Notes: generated by a model from the sequence alone, not told the origin. Numbered from the stretch's first letter, positions 24,450-34,498 are shown. The stretch: 64,000 bases of DNA from Acetohalobium arabaticum DSM 5501 (GCF_000144695.1 NC_014378.1:718781-782780); one strand, 5' to 3'. Translations and numbers: made by a program.

Positions 24450-26526
24450 CAATAAACTATTATTAGAGATTGGAACTGAAGAGATTCCGGCTGGGTTTAT
24501 GGAGCCTACCTTTGAACAGTTAGAGGAACTAGCAGCTGAATTATTTAAACAGTATCGGATTGAGACTGGTTCAGTAGCTACTTATGGTACCCCCCGCCGG
24601 TTAACTCTTGTAGTTAATGAAGTCAGCAGCCGTCAGGATGATTTAACCAAGGAGGTTAAGGGTCCTGCTAAGAATATTGCCTTTGATGATGAAGGTAATC
24701 CGACAAAAGCCGGAAGTGGATTTGCTAGAGGACAGGGACTTACAGTTGATGAGTTAGAGATTAGGGATACTGATAATGGTGAGTATCTATTTGCTGTTCA
24801 GACTGAGGAAGGAAAACCGACAGAAGAGTTACTGCCTGAGATTTTAACAGAATTAATTCATGATTTGGATTTTGCTAAATCCATGCGCTGGGCAGATAAA
24901 GATATGCAGTTTGTAAGACCGATTCACTGGATTCTAGCTCTCTATGGGGATGAACCGGTGGAGTTAGAAGTAGCAGATATAGAATCTGATACATATACCA
25001 AAGGCCACCGTTTTTTGAGTACAGGCCAAATAGAGATAGATTCTGCCCAGGATTATTTTGATAGATTAAATGAAGAATATGTGATTGTTGACCAGAATAA
25101 ACGCAGAGAGATGATTATTGACCAGATTACTGAGTTAGGTAAAGAAGCCGGGGGAGAAGTTTTGATTGATGAAGATCTGTTAAAGGAAGTTAATTATTTA
25201 GTAGAGTACCCGACAGCTTTGATGGGCAGCTTTGATGAAGAATTTTTGGACCTACCGCGTGAGGTATTAATTACTTCTATGCGTGAACATCAGCGCTATT
25301 TCCCTATCGAAGATGATAATGGAGATCTGATGGCACGTTTTATTACTGTCAGAAATGGTTCTGAAGATCATATTGATATCGTAAGAGAAGGAAATGAAAA
25401 GGTACTTAGGGCCCGATTAGCTGATGGAATGTTTTTCTATGAAGAAGATCAAAAGGAGGATCTAGAGGATAAAGTCGATGAACTGAAAAATGTTATCTTC
25501 CAAGAGGATTTAGGAACTATATATGAGAAGGTAAAACGGTTAGTTGAATTAAGTAAAGTATTTGCTAAAAAGTTAGATTTAAGTGAAAAGGAGGTTAAGG
25601 ATAGTAAACGGGCAGCTTATTTATCTAAAGCAGATTTGATTACTGAAATGGTTATTGAGTTTCCTAAGCTAGAAGGAGTTATGGGCCGTGAATATGCTAA
25701 GTTATCAGGTGAGAATAAAGCTGTAGCAGATGCTATCTTTGAACATTATCTACCGCGCTATGCTACTGATGTTCTGCCTCAGACTAAGACTGGACAGATA
25801 GTAAGTATTGCTGATAAAATAGATAATATTGTTGGTTGTTTTGGCGTCGGTTTGATTCCAACCGGTTCTCAAGATCCTTATGCACTGCGGCGGCAGGCCC
25901 AAGGAATTGTAAAGATTATTCTAGACTCTGATTTAAAGCTTAATTTAGCCGGGTTAATAGATAATGTTTTGGAACTATTGGTTGAAGCAGAGAAGTTAAA
26001 ACGCAGTCAGGGTGAGGTCAAGACTGAAGTTCTGGACTTCTTTAAACAGCGCCTAGAACATATATTTGAAGAGAGAGGAGTTAGGTATGATGTTTCTAAT
26101 GCAGTCTTAGCTACGGATATTACCGACCTCAATGATGCAGTTAAACGGGCTGAAGCTGTAATGGAGTTTAGAAATGAAGAAAAATTTGAAGATTTACTTA
26201 CTGCGTATAATCGTGCTGGTAATCTGGCAGACAAGGCTACTAGTGAAGATATTAACCCTGATTTATTTACTGATGAATCTGAAGAAAAGCTATATGAAGC
26301 ATATCAATCTACTCAAGCAGAAGTGGAAGAATTACTAGTAGCTAAGGATTATTCTTCTGCTTTAGATGAATTAGCAACTCTGCAAAAGCCGGTTGATAAG
26401 TTCTTTAATTCGGTAATGGTAATGGCCGATGATGAAAAAGTAAAGAATAATCGTTTAGCTCTGTTGAAGAATACTGTTCAGATCTTTACTAAGATAGCTG
26501 ATCTGTCTGAGATTGTGATTGATTAA
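24442..26526 (+). CDS. glyS: Glycyl-tRNA synthetase beta subunit
   Basis: This 694-residue subunit has the usual start ([17 protein letters not shown]), the FAKSMRW segment, the HD-type domain with [43 protein letters not shown] and a C-terminal anticodon-binding region. The start overlaps the glyQ end by 8 nt. It completes the synthetase. Confidence 0.97.
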   Translation: MSNNKLLLEIGTEEIPAGFMEPTFEQLEELAAELFKQYRIETGSVATYGTPRRLTLVVNEVSSRQDDLTKEVKGPAKNIAFDDEGNPTKAGSGFARGQGLTVDELEIRDTDNGEYLFAVQTEEGKPTEELLPEILTELIHDLDFAKSMRWADKDMQFVRPIHWILALYGDEPVELEVADIESDTYTKGHRFLSTGQIEIDSAQDYFDRLNEEYVIVDQNKRREMIIDQITELGKEAGGEVLIDEDLLKEVNYLVEYPTALMGSFDEEFLDLPREVLITSMREHQRYFPIEDDNGDLMARFITVRNGSEDHIDIVREGNEKVLRARLADGMFFYEEDQKEDLEDKVDELKNVIFQEDLGTIYEKVKRLVELSKVFAKKLDLSEKEVKDSKRAAYLSKADLITEMVIEFPKLEGVMGREYAKLSGENKAVADAIFEHYLPRYATDVLPQTKTGQIVSIADKIDNIVGCFGVGLIPTGSQDPYALRRQAQGIVKIILDSDLKLNLAGLIDNVLELLVEAEKLKRSQGEVKTEVLDFFKQRLEHIFEERGVRYDVSNAVLATDITDLNDAVKRAEAVMEFRNEEKFEDLLTAYNRAGNLADKATSEDINPDLFTDESEEKLYEAYQSTQAEVEELLVAKDYSSALDELATLQKPVDKFFNSVMVMADDEKVKNNRLALLKNTVQIFTKIADLSEIVID

Positions 26527-26555
26527 GCAATTTAGAATCGGGAGTGATGACTAGC

Positions 26556-27359
26556 ATGTCCAAAGCTTTGGCCTTTATAGTCTCTGATTCTATTGGTGAG
26601 ACAGCACGTCAGGTAGTAGAAGCAGCAGCAACCCAATTTAATAGCACCACAGCTGTAGAGTTTAAAAGCTTTTCTTATGTTACAGATAATGATGATGTAT
26701 CAAAAGTAATTGATGAAGCCCGGAATCAAAGAAGTATAATTGCTTTTACGTTGATTAATCCTGACTTAAGAGAGTATTTGAAGACGGAAGCAGTCAAGGC
26801 GGATATTGAATATGTAGATATTATGGGACCGATGATGGAAGCTTTAGGGAATGTTCTAGATAAAGATCCTAAATTACAGCCCGGGTTAGTAAGAGAATTA
26901 GATGAAGAGTACTTCAAAAAAGTAGATGCTATTGAATTTACTGTTCAGTATGATGATAGAAATGATATTGAGGGAATTAAAGAAGCAGATATAGTCCTAG
27001 TTGGTGTCTCTCGAACTTCAAAAACGCCGATGTCTATCTACCTTTCTTACCGCGGATATAAGGTAGCCAATATACCATTGGTTCCTGAAGTAACACCGCC
27101 CAAAATTCTGTATAACAATCCTGATCATAAAGTAATTGGTTTGACAATTGATTCGGAGACTCTAAATGAAATTAGACAGGAAAGATTAAAAACATTAGGT
27201 TTGAATATGAAGTCTGATTATGCTTCTTTAAGCCGGATTACTGAAGAGTTAAATTATTCTTATAAGGTCTTTAATAGAATCGGCTGTCCGGTAGTTGATG
27301 TCAGCAATAAATCAGTAGAAGAATCTTCTAATACTGTATTAAAACTGATTCAAAAGTAA
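26556..27359 (+). CDS. PpsR-family bifunctional kinase/phosphorylase, paralogue 1
   Basis: Proteins of this family (DUF299) are ADP-dependent kinases and Pi-dependent pyrophosphorylases that switch pyruvate phosphate dikinase or PEP synthase off and on by modifying an active-site Thr. The 267-residue protein has FIVSDSIGETARQVVEAA at the start and the P-loop-like GVSRTSKTPMS near residue 150. ATG 26556 is 8 nt from ggagtga. It follows glyS closely, an order seen in many Firmicutes. A second paralogue is at 28253. Confidence 0.9.
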   Translation: MSKALAFIVSDSIGETARQVVEAAATQFNSTTAVEFKSFSYVTDNDDVSKVIDEARNQRSIIAFTLINPDLREYLKTEAVKADIEYVDIMGPMMEALGNVLDKDPKLQPGLVRELDEEYFKKVDAIEFTVQYDDRNDIEGIKEADIVLVGVSRTSKTPMSIYLSYRGYKVANIPLVPEVTPPKILYNNPDHKVIGLTIDSETLNEIRQERLKTLGLNMKSDYASLSRITEELNYSYKVFNRIGCPVVDVSNKSVEESSNTVLKLIQK

Positions 27360-27379
27360 TATATTATTAATTGTAATCA

Positions 27380-27406
27380 GCCCCTGGGTGTGTTGCAGGG
27401 GCTTTA
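27380..27406 (+). terminator. Weak intrinsic terminator after first ppsR
   Basis: A 7-bp GC-rich stem (gcccctg / caggggc) with a 9-nt loop is followed by only three T residues. It may end the glyQS transcript. Confidence 0.6.
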
Positions 27407-27585
27407 ATCATGTAACATAATTATTAAAAAAGATAAAAAAACAAGGAAAGTTGCAGGAGAAAGTAGATTTAATCTAGTATAATGTATGTGATAACCATTA
27501 AATGTGTTGTGTTTTTTTGGCTGTTTGCTTCAATAGTGCAACATATAAATAATGTAGCATATAAATGGAATAAGGAGGGATTGGG

Positions 27586-28236
27586 ATTAATTTAAGTGAT
27601 CGCCAAAGAAGAATAATTGAAATTGTAAAAAATAATGAACCAATTACCAGTAAAGAGATAGCCGATAAACTAGATTTAACTCGTAGTGCCCTCCGTTCAG
27701 ACCTATCTGTATTGACAATGGCTAAGATACTAGAAGCCAAACCACGGGTAGGATACTTTCATCTACAGGATAATTCTTATTTAGCAGAGATCAATAAATT
27801 ATATACTAAGGAAGTTGCCGAAGTTAAGTCAGTGCCGGTTGTAGTTACAGAGAAGACATCAATTTATAATGCAATTACGACTCTTTTTTTAGAAGATGTA
27901 GGTTCTTTGTTTGTAGTTGATGAAGAAGATAAGAATCTAGTTGGAGTTATATCCCGCAAGGATTTATTAAAGATCACTATTGGAGATGCTGATATCAATC
28001 AAGTGCCTGTTAGTGTAGCTATGACTAGAATGCCTAATATAATTACTATTCGGGCTGATGATACTGTTCTGCTGGCAGCTAAACGGTTAGTAAATTATGA
28101 AATTGATGCTTTGCCAGTCGTTGAGAATTTTATTGATGAGTCTGGAGAACCATTAGAAGATAAGCTGAAGGTGATCGGTAGGGTAAGTAAGACTAATATT
28201 ACGAGAGTCTTAGCAGATTTAGGATTAGAAATGTAA
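27586..28236 (+). CDS. ccpN: CcpN-family regulator (HTH plus tandem CBS) with an ATT start
   Basis: CcpN represses gluconeogenic genes. The frame from 27586 gives a complete N-terminal helix-turn-helix (LSDRQRRIIEIVKNN, EIADKLDLTRSALRSDLSVL), then two CBS domains (TTLFLEDVGSLFVVDEED, ISRKDLL, MTRMPNI, IDALPVVENF) as in Bacillus CcpN, about 216 residues in all. An in-frame stop lies at 27571, and between it and the HTH there is no ATG, GTG or TTG. A perfect AAGGAGG (27572-27578) lies 7 nt before ATT 27586. Starting at ATG 27718 (or TTG 27706) would delete the HTH. The gene precedes ppsR-2, glpX and ppdK, all linked to gluconeogenesis. Confidence 0.82.
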   Translation: MNLSDRQRRIIEIVKNNEPITSKEIADKLDLTRSALRSDLSVLTMAKILEAKPRVGYFHLQDNSYLAEINKLYTKEVAEVKSVPVVVTEKTSIYNAITTLFLEDVGSLFVVDEEDKNLVGVISRKDLLKITIGDADINQVPVSVAMTRMPNIITIRADDTVLLAAKRLVNYEIDALPVVENFIDESGEPLEDKLKVIGRVSKTNITRVLADLGLEM

Positions 28237-28252
28237 GGAGGAGAATAAGGCG

Positions 28253-29074
28253 TTGTTAAATAGAGTAGAGGATGAAGATTTAACTGTCTTTATTGTATCA
28301 GATTCTATTGGAGAGACAGCTGAAACAGTAGTTAATGCTGTAATAAGTCAGTTTGGTACTGATCAGATTGAAATTAAAAAGTTTACTAATATAACTAGTA
28401 TAGCAAAATTATCAGAAGTAGTTAGTAGAGCTAAAGATAGAAAAGTAATTATAGCCTACACTATAGTTTTACCTGAATTATGTGAGCACTTAAAAAAAGC
28501 GGCTAAAGCAGCAGAGATTCCGATTGTGGATGTTATAGGACCTGCTATGTTGAAGTTTTCAGAGTTATTGGGACAGAAGCCTAAGCTAGAACCGGGTTTG
28601 AATCGCCAACTTGATCAGGAGTATTTTGAACGAATTTCTTGTATTGATTATGCTATTAGATGTGATGATGGTAAAGAATTGAAAAAGTTAGAAGAAGCAG
28701 ATGTAGTAATCATTGGTGTGTCCAGAACTTCAAAGACACCGCTGAGTATGTATCTAGCTCATCAAGGCTATAAAGCTGCTAATATTCCACTGATGCCGGA
28801 AGTAGATGTTCCTCAAGAATTATATGAACTGTCAGCTAAGAAATTAGTAGGTTTGACAATTGATCCTACTGTTTTACAGGAGATAAGACAGGAGAGGCTC
28901 AATTCTATGCAGTTTAAAAAGCAGGCTGATTATGCTACTATGGATAGAATCCTTAAAGAATTGGATTTTGCTGAAGAGATTATGAAAAAATTAGGCTGTA
29001 TGATTATTAATGTAACTAATAAATCTATTGAGGAGACAGCCCATAAGATATTATCTGAGAGGAGTGATTTATAG
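28253..29074 (+). CDS. PpsR-family pyruvate phosphate dikinase regulator, paralogue 2
   Basis: This is the second DUF299 bifunctional enzyme, 273 residues, with FIVSDSIGETAETVVNAVI and the nucleotide loop GVSRTSKTPLSMY intact. It starts at TTG 28253 after aaggagg (28235-28241) and a weaker aagg nearer. The stop overlaps the glpX GTG by 1 nt. Its position next to ccpN and one gene before ppdK makes it the better candidate for the dikinase regulator. It clearly diverges from the copy at 26556, and what the other copy modifies is unknown. Confidence 0.9.
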   Translation: MLNRVEDEDLTVFIVSDSIGETAETVVNAVISQFGTDQIEIKKFTNITSIAKLSEVVSRAKDRKVIIAYTIVLPELCEHLKKAAKAAEIPIVDVIGPAMLKFSELLGQKPKLEPGLNRQLDQEYFERISCIDYAIRCDDGKELKKLEEADVVIIGVSRTSKTPLSMYLAHQGYKAANIPLMPEVDVPQELYELSAKKLVGLTIDPTVLQEIRQERLNSMQFKKQADYATMDRILKELDFAEEIMKKLGCMIINVTNKSIEETAHKILSERSDL

Positions 29075-30057
29075 TGGAAAGAGAATTAGCATTAGAATTT
29101 GTACGAGTGACGGAGGCAGCAGCTTTAGCTGCAGCCCCCTGGATGGGAAAAGGCGATAAAGAGGCTGCTGATCAGGCGGCAGTTGATGCCATGCGGGCTA
29201 CCTTTGATACAGTTAATATTAAAGGAAGAGTAGTCATTGGCGAAGGAGAAAAGGATGAGGCTCCAATGCTGTATATTGGTGAAGAAATCGGTGGTGCTGA
29301 ATCTCCTGAGTTAGATATAGCTGTTGATCCAGTTGAAGGTACTACTCTGGTAGCTAAAGGGCTGCCTAACTCTTTGGCAGTAGTAGCTGCTGCTAAGAAG
29401 GGTAACTTACTTAATGCACCTGATATGTATATGAGGAAGATAGCTGTAGGATCAGAGGCTAAGGGAGCTATCGACTTAAAAGCCAGTCCCACAGAAAACT
29501 TAGAAGCTATAGCAGAAGCTAAAGACCAAGAAGTTTCTGATTTAACAGTTATTCTGCTTGACCGTCCTCGCCACGAAGAGATAATCGAAGAGATTAGAGA
29601 AGCAGGTGCTAGAATTAAGATGATTACTGACGGTGATGTAGCTGGTGGAATTGCTACTGCTCTACCCCATACCGGCGTAGATATGTTAATTGGAATTGGG
29701 GGAGCTCCCGAAGGAGTATTGGCTGCAGCAGCCTTAAAGTGTTTAGGCGGCGAGATGCAGGCGCAATTACATCCTCGTAATGATGAGGAAACTCAAAGAG
29801 CTATTGATATGAGTGGAATAGATGATATCAACAAAGTCTTTACTACTGATGATTTAGCAAAAGGTGAAGATGTAATGTTTTCTGTTACCGGTATTACTAA
29901 TGGAGAATTACTGCGTGGGGTTCAATACAGTGGTCAGAAAGCTGAAACCCAATCTATTGTAATGAGAAGCAAAACAGGAACTGTTAGAACTGTTAAAGCT
30001 GAACATAAGATTAAACAGAAGCCATCTTATTTTAGAGATGAGGTTATTAAATTTTAA
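29074..30057 (+). CDS. glpX: Class II fructose-1,6-bisphosphatase GlpX
   Basis: The 327-residue protein has the class II motifs: AAAPWMGKGDKEAADQAA, VVIGEGEKDEAPMLYIGEEIG, DIAVDPVEGTT, ITDGDVAGGIA, GIGGAPEGVLAAAALK. The metal-binding Asp and Glu residues are all there. It removes the C1 phosphate of fructose-1,6-bisphosphate, the committed step of gluconeogenesis. It starts at GTG 29074, overlapping the previous stop by 1 nt. Confidence 0.96.
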   Translation: MERELALEFVRVTEAAALAAAPWMGKGDKEAADQAAVDAMRATFDTVNIKGRVVIGEGEKDEAPMLYIGEEIGGAESPELDIAVDPVEGTTLVAKGLPNSLAVVAAAKKGNLLNAPDMYMRKIAVGSEAKGAIDLKASPTENLEAIAEAKDQEVSDLTVILLDRPRHEEIIEEIREAGARIKMITDGDVAGGIATALPHTGVDMLIGIGGAPEGVLAAAALKCLGGEMQAQLHPRNDEETQRAIDMSGIDDINKVFTTDDLAKGEDVMFSVTGITNGELLRGVQYSGQKAETQSIVMRSKTGTVRTVKAEHKIKQKPSYFRDEVIKF

Positions 30058-30078
30058 TTAAAAGGAGTTGATGATAAA

Positions 30079-32736
30079 ATGAATTCAGAAAAAAAGTATA
30101 TTTATTCCTTTGAAGAGGGTTCTTTGGATCTAAAGCCTATTTTAGGAGGTAAAGGTGCCAGTTTAGGTGAAATGACAAGTTTAGATCTGCCTGTCCCCCC
30201 CGGAATGACTTTAACTACTGAAGCCTGTAATCTATATTTTGAGAATGATGAAGAATTACCAGAATTTCTAAAAGAAGGTACTAGAGAGTATTTAAAAGAT
30301 TTAGAAGAGAAGACAGGTAAGAACTTTGGTGATGATAATAATCCTTTATTGCTGTCTGTCCGTTCGGGAGCTACAATTTCTATGCCCGGTATGATGGATA
30401 CTATTCTAAATTTAGGCTTGAATGATACTTCAGTTCAGGGATTGGCTAAAGAAGTAAATGATGAACGTTTTGCTTATGATTGTTATCGGCGTTTTATTCA
30501 AATGTTCGGAGATGTAGTGTTAGGTATTGAAGGCTACAAGTTTGGTCGGACCTTGGATAGTCTAAAAGAAGAAGTAGATGCAGATAGTGATTTAGATCTT
30601 ACTACTGACGACTTGAAAAAGTTAGTTGCTCAATATAAAGAGATAATCAAGGATGAAGCCGGAATTGAATTTCCCCAAGATCCCATGGAACAGTTGATTA
30701 AGTCTGTAGATGCTGTCTTTGGTTCTTGGAATAATAAACGGGCTATTGTTTATCGTGATGCCCATGATATTGCCCATGACTTAGGAACAGCTGTTAATGT
30801 TCAAACTATGGTCTTTGGTAATATGGGTAAGGATTCTGGAACAGGAGTTGTCTTCACTCGCAATCCATCCACTGGTGTTAATGAATTATACGGTGAGTAT
30901 CTATTGAATGCTCAGGGTGAGGATGTAGTAGCCGGAATTAGAACTCCGCAGTCGATTCAGACTCTTAAGGAAGAGCTACCTGAGGTCTTTGACCAATTAG
31001 TGGACGTGACTGAAACTTTAGAGGATCACTATAAGAATATGCAAGATATTGAATTTACTATTGAGAACGGCCAATTATATTTACTCCAGACCAGAACCGG
31101 AAAACGAACTGCTAAAGCAGCTATCAAGATGGCAGCTGATATGGCCGATGAAGGCTTAATTGATAAAGAGGAAGCTCTGCTCAGAGTAGAGCCGGAGCAT
31201 GTTGAGAAAGTATTACATAAGCAGATAGATCCGGAAGCTGAACCGGAAGTGATTGCTAAAGGTTTGCCTGCTTCGCCAGGAGCTGCTGCTGGGAAGGTAG
31301 TCTTTTCTGCTGATGAGGCTGAAAAGCTAGGTGATAAAGGAGAAAAAGTAATCTTAGTTAGTTTAGAGACAACGCCAGAAGATATCAATGGTGTTATTGC
31401 TTCCCAGGGGGTATTGACTACCCGCGGCGGTATGACTAGTCATGCAGCGGTAGTAGCTCGAGGAATGGGTAAGCCCTGTGTCTGTGGCTGTGAAGAGATC
31501 AAAATTGATTTTGAGAAGGAAGAATTTTTAGTCGGAAATCGTCGGTTTGAAAAAGGAGATAAGATTACTATTAATGGGGGAACCGGTGAAATCATGGTCG
31601 GTAAGGTAGAAATGACTGAACCCCGTCTTAGTGAAGAATGTCGTAAGATACTGAAGTGGGCTAATGAAACTAAAGAATTAGGAATTCGTGCCAATGCTGA
31701 TAATGGTCCTGATGCTAAAAAGGCTTTTGAGTTTGGAGCAGAAGGAATTGGCCTCTGCAGAACAGAACATATGTTCATGGCGGCTGAGAGAGTACCGTTA
31801 GTACAACAGTTAATTTTAAGTGATTCAGAGGCAGAGAAAGAAGAAGCTTTGGCTGAATTAGAGCCGATGCAGCGTAATGACTTTGAAGAGATCTTTACTG
31901 AAATGAAAGGAAAACCCGTAACAGTTCGACTCCTGGATCCGCCGCTCCATGAATTTTTACCTGATTTAGTAGAACTGGTAGAAGAGATAGCAAAGTTAGA
32001 ATCCGCCGCTGAAGATAATAAAGAAGAACTGAATAAGAAGCGAAAATTACTGCGGAAAGTAAAGGACATGAATGAGTCCAATCCTATGTTAGGCATGAGA
32101 GGATGCCGGTTGGGGATTATGGTTCCTGAAATTTATGAGATGCAGATTAGAGCAGTCTTTAAAGCTGCTGTTAATGTAGCTGAAGAAGGAATTGATGTTC
32201 AGCCTGAAATTATGCTACCGCTGGTTACTCATGTTAATGAATTTAAGATGCTGCGTAGCCGAGTAGATAAAGTAGCAGATGAAGTTTTGGCTGAAGCAGA
32301 TAGTGAGTTAAGCTATAAAGTAGGTACTATGATCGAACTGCCGCGGGCCTGCATGACAGCTGAGGAGATTGCTGAAGAGGCAGACTTCTTCTCCTTTGGT
32401 ACCAATGACTTAACTCAGACGACTTTTGGCTTCAGTAGAGATGATGCGGAAAGTAAATTCTTACATCATTATGTAGAAGAAGATATTCTGGAGGATAATC
32501 CTTTCATCAGTTTAGATCCTAACGGTGTTGGAAAGTTAGTTAAGATGGCTACTGATGATGGGCGAAAGGCAAATGAGAACCTGAAAGTTGGTATCTGTGG
32601 TGAGCACGGCGGTGAGCCGAAATCAATTGGTCTCTGCCAGGAATACGGTCTTGATTATGTTAGCTGTTCACCATATCGTGTACCGGTAGCACGCCTAGCA
32701 GCTGTTCAGGCTAAAATTGAAAGTGATAGAGAATAA
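30079..32736 (+). CDS. ppdK: Pyruvate, phosphate dikinase
   Basis: This 885-residue enzyme interconverts pyruvate, ATP and Pi with PEP, AMP and PPi. The ATP-grasp N-terminal domain (GGKGASLGEM, LLSVRSGATISMPGMMDTIL) is followed by the swivelling His domain with TRGGMTSHAAVVARGMGKPC, which holds the regulatory Thr and the catalytic His. The PEP domain shows GIGLCRTEHMF, GTMIELPRACMTAEEIA and CGEHGGEP with the catalytic Cys. The length is normal. The Thr of TSH is the target of PpsR proteins. A long palindromic terminator ends the unit. Confidence 0.97.
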   Translation: MNSEKKYIYSFEEGSLDLKPILGGKGASLGEMTSLDLPVPPGMTLTTEACNLYFENDEELPEFLKEGTREYLKDLEEKTGKNFGDDNNPLLLSVRSGATISMPGMMDTILNLGLNDTSVQGLAKEVNDERFAYDCYRRFIQMFGDVVLGIEGYKFGRTLDSLKEEVDADSDLDLTTDDLKKLVAQYKEIIKDEAGIEFPQDPMEQLIKSVDAVFGSWNNKRAIVYRDAHDIAHDLGTAVNVQTMVFGNMGKDSGTGVVFTRNPSTGVNELYGEYLLNAQGEDVVAGIRTPQSIQTLKEELPEVFDQLVDVTETLEDHYKNMQDIEFTIENGQLYLLQTRTGKRTAKAAIKMAADMADEGLIDKEEALLRVEPEHVEKVLHKQIDPEAEPEVIAKGLPASPGAAAGKVVFSADEAEKLGDKGEKVILVSLETTPEDINGVIASQGVLTTRGGMTSHAAVVARGMGKPCVCGCEEIKIDFEKEEFLVGNRRFEKGDKITINGGTGEIMVGKVEMTEPRLSEECRKILKWANETKELGIRANADNGPDAKKAFEFGAEGIGLCRTEHMFMAAERVPLVQQLILSDSEAEKEEALAELEPMQRNDFEEIFTEMKGKPVTVRLLDPPLHEFLPDLVELVEEIAKLESAAEDNKEELNKKRKLLRKVKDMNESNPMLGMRGCRLGIMVPEIYEMQIRAVFKAAVNVAEEGIDVQPEIMLPLVTHVNEFKMLRSRVDKVADEVLAEADSELSYKVGTMIELPRACMTAEEIAEEADFFSFGTNDLTQTTFGFSRDDAESKFLHHYVEEDILEDNPFISLDPNGVGKLVKMATDDGRKANENLKVGICGEHGGEPKSIGLCQEYGLDYVSCSPYRVPVARLAAVQAKIESDRE

Positions 32737-32760
32737 TAGATGGAATTTCAGTTTTCTAAA

Positions 32761-32789
32761 GGATAAGGCTTAAGCCTTATCCTTTTTTT
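32761..32789 (+). terminator. Intrinsic terminator after ppdK
   Basis: A perfect 22-nt palindrome (ggataaggctt and its complement) is followed by seven T residues. It ends the ccpN-ppsR-glpX-ppdK block. Confidence 0.9.
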
Positions 32790-32818
32790 CATACTTTTTC
32801 TTTTTGTTAAAGGAATTA

Positions 32819-32847
32819 TTGGAATTATCCTGTAATAATAATATAAT
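32819..32847 (+). promoter_or_regulatory. Promoter of the flavoprotein gene
   Basis: TTGGAA (32819-32824) and TATAAT (32842-32847) are 17 nt apart and lie 22 nt before the ATG of the flavoprotein. Confidence 0.7.
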
Positions 32848-32869
32848 AGTCGAAAGGAGTTGTTAATTA

Positions 32870-33463
32870 ATGTTGATTGCTGGTCTAAACGGTAGTCCAA
32901 ATAGCGATGGAAATACTGATCTTTTATTGAATAAAGCATTGGATGCTGCTAAAGATTTAGGAGCTGAAACAGAATTAATTCAGGTTTCATCCGGTTTAGA
33001 GGAGATAGAAGAGCCTTACTGTACTGCCTGTTCTCAGCCTTGTTCAAAAGCCTGTTATGAAGGAACTAAGTTAGAGGAACAGTATGAATTATTGTCTGAA
33101 GCTGACGGAGTGATTATTGGAAGTCCTGTCTATTTTGGGACTGTTAGTGCTCAGTTAAAGGCCTTTTGGGATATGACCCGTGATTTACGCGGCCAGAATA
33201 GTCTGTTAAATACTGTCGGAGGAACTATCACAGTTGGAGCAGCTAGATTCGGCGGTCAGGAAACTACTATAAAAGCTGTACATGATTTGATGCTGGTCCA
33301 GGGTATGATAGTTATAGGTGATGGAGATAGTGAAACTGATGCCGGACATCAGGGGGCAGCAGGACAGCGGAAAGCAGCTGAAGATGAGAATGCTCAAAAG
33401 AGGGCCAAGACTGTAGGAAGAAGAGTAGTGAAGGTAGCAGAAGCAACAGAGAGTCTGCGGTAA
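32870..33463 (+). CDS. Flavodoxin-fold NAD(P)H-dependent FMN/iron-sulfur reductase
   Basis: This 197-residue protein has the FMN-binding start LIAGLNGSPNSDGNTDLLL, a Cys cluster CTACSQPCSKAC near residue 51 that resembles the iron-sulfur flavoprotein type, and GSPVYFGTVSAQLKAFWDM. A four-cysteine motif like this can bind a 4Fe-4S cluster. The likely role is electron transfer or oxidant defence in an anaerobe; the partner is unknown. ATG 32870 follows aaaggag. Confidence 0.85.
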   Translation: MLIAGLNGSPNSDGNTDLLLNKALDAAKDLGAETELIQVSSGLEEIEEPYCTACSQPCSKACYEGTKLEEQYELLSEADGVIIGSPVYFGTVSAQLKAFWDMTRDLRGQNSLLNTVGGTITVGAARFGGQETTIKAVHDLMLVQGMIVIGDGDSETDAGHQGAAGQRKAAEDENAQKRAKTVGRRVVKVAEATESLR

Positions 33464-33481
33464 ATAAGAGAGGTAAGGATA

Positions 33482-34498
33482 ATGATGAAATCTCACCGAA
33501 GAAGACTAGAGGAGTTAGAGCATAAGAATTTAGTTCAGGATGCTGCTTTAAGCGGAGAGACTGAAGGTCGAAAGTATGCAGAATCCAAGTGTGAAATAAG
33601 GACGGATTTTCAAAGAGATCGGGATCGGATTATTCATTCCAAGGCCTTCAGAAGACTAAAACATAAGACGCAGGTATTTATTGCACCTGAAGGAGATCAT
33701 TATCGAACGCGGCTGACTCATACTTTAGAGGTGGCTCAGATTGCTCGAACTATTGCTAAGGCTCTTCATTTAAATGAAGATTTAACAGAAGCTATTGCAC
33801 TGGGCCATGATTTAGGCCATACCCCTTTTGGCCACAGTGGAGAAGAAGCTTTGGCTGAAATGTATTCTAAAGGTTTTAAACATAATCACCAGAGCCTTAG
33901 AGTTGTAGATTTACTAGAGGATAAATCAGGAGCTTATCCCGGGTTGAACTTAACTTTAGAAGTTCGGGATGGAATTTTGACCCATACTGGTAACCAGCAG
34001 CCAAAGACTTTAGAAGGTGAGATTGTAAGAATTGCTGATCGAATTGCCTATATTAATCATGATATAGATGATGCACTGCGGGCTGAAATAATATCCACTT
34101 CTGATCTACCTGAAGGGGCTTTAGAAGTTTTAGGTCGAACCAGTTCACAGCGAATTGATAGAATGGTAAAAGATATTATTAAACACAGCTGGCAGCAGCC
34201 AGAGATTAACAGAAGCCAGCAGGTTAAAGAAGCTACTGAGGAATTGAGGCAATTTCTTTACAATAGAGTCTATGTTGGTTCGAAGGCAAAGACAGAAGAA
34301 GACAAAGCAAAAGGTTTATTAAAGCAGTTATATACTTACTATAATGATAATCCGGAAGAATTACCACAGGAATTTAAAAATAAGCTTGAAATGTATCCGT
34401 TACCAAGAATAGTAGTAGATTATATAGCAGGAATGAGTGATAGGTATGCTCTCAAACGGGGCCGGGAGATATTTCTGCCCCGTCCCTGGCTGGGTTAA
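33482..34498 (+). CDS. dgt: dGTPase-like deoxynucleotide triphosphohydrolase
   Basis: This 338-residue HD-domain enzyme removes triphosphate from dNTPs. The motifs are DRDRIIHSKAFRRLKHKTQVF, RTRLTHTLEVAQIARTIAKAL with the first His, LGHDLGHTPFGHSGEEAL with HD, and VRIADRIAYINHDIDDALR. The start is ATG 33482 or 33485. Its TAA stop overlaps a downstream ATG at 34498. It is the usual gene before dnaG in many Firmicutes. Confidence 0.93.
   Translation: MMKSHRRRLEELEHKNLVQDAALSGETEGRKYAESKCEIRTDFQRDRDRIIHSKAFRRLKHKTQVFIAPEGDHYRTRLTHTLEVAQIARTIAKALHLNEDLTEAIALGHDLGHTPFGHSGEEALAEMYSKGFKHNHQSLRVVDLLEDKSGAYPGLNLTLEVRDGILTHTGNQQPKTLEGEIVRIADRIAYINHDIDDALRAEIISTSDLPEGALEVLGRTSSQRIDRMVKDIIKHSWQQPEINRSQQVKEATEELRQFLYNRVYVGSKAKTEEDKAKGLLKQLYTYYNDNPEELPQEFKNKLEMYPLPRIVVDYIAGMSDRYALKRGREIFLPRPWLG

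Noticed and set aside
27712-28236. TTG 27706 or ATG 27718 as the start of the CcpN-type gene
   Set aside because: It would remove the complete helix-turn-helix encoded upstream, and there is no ribosome site near it, while AAGGAGG precedes ATT 27586.
31440-32096. A 218-codon minus-strand frame inside ppdK
   Set aside because: It is antisense to a fully conserved enzyme and reads as low-complexity Ser-rich sequence.
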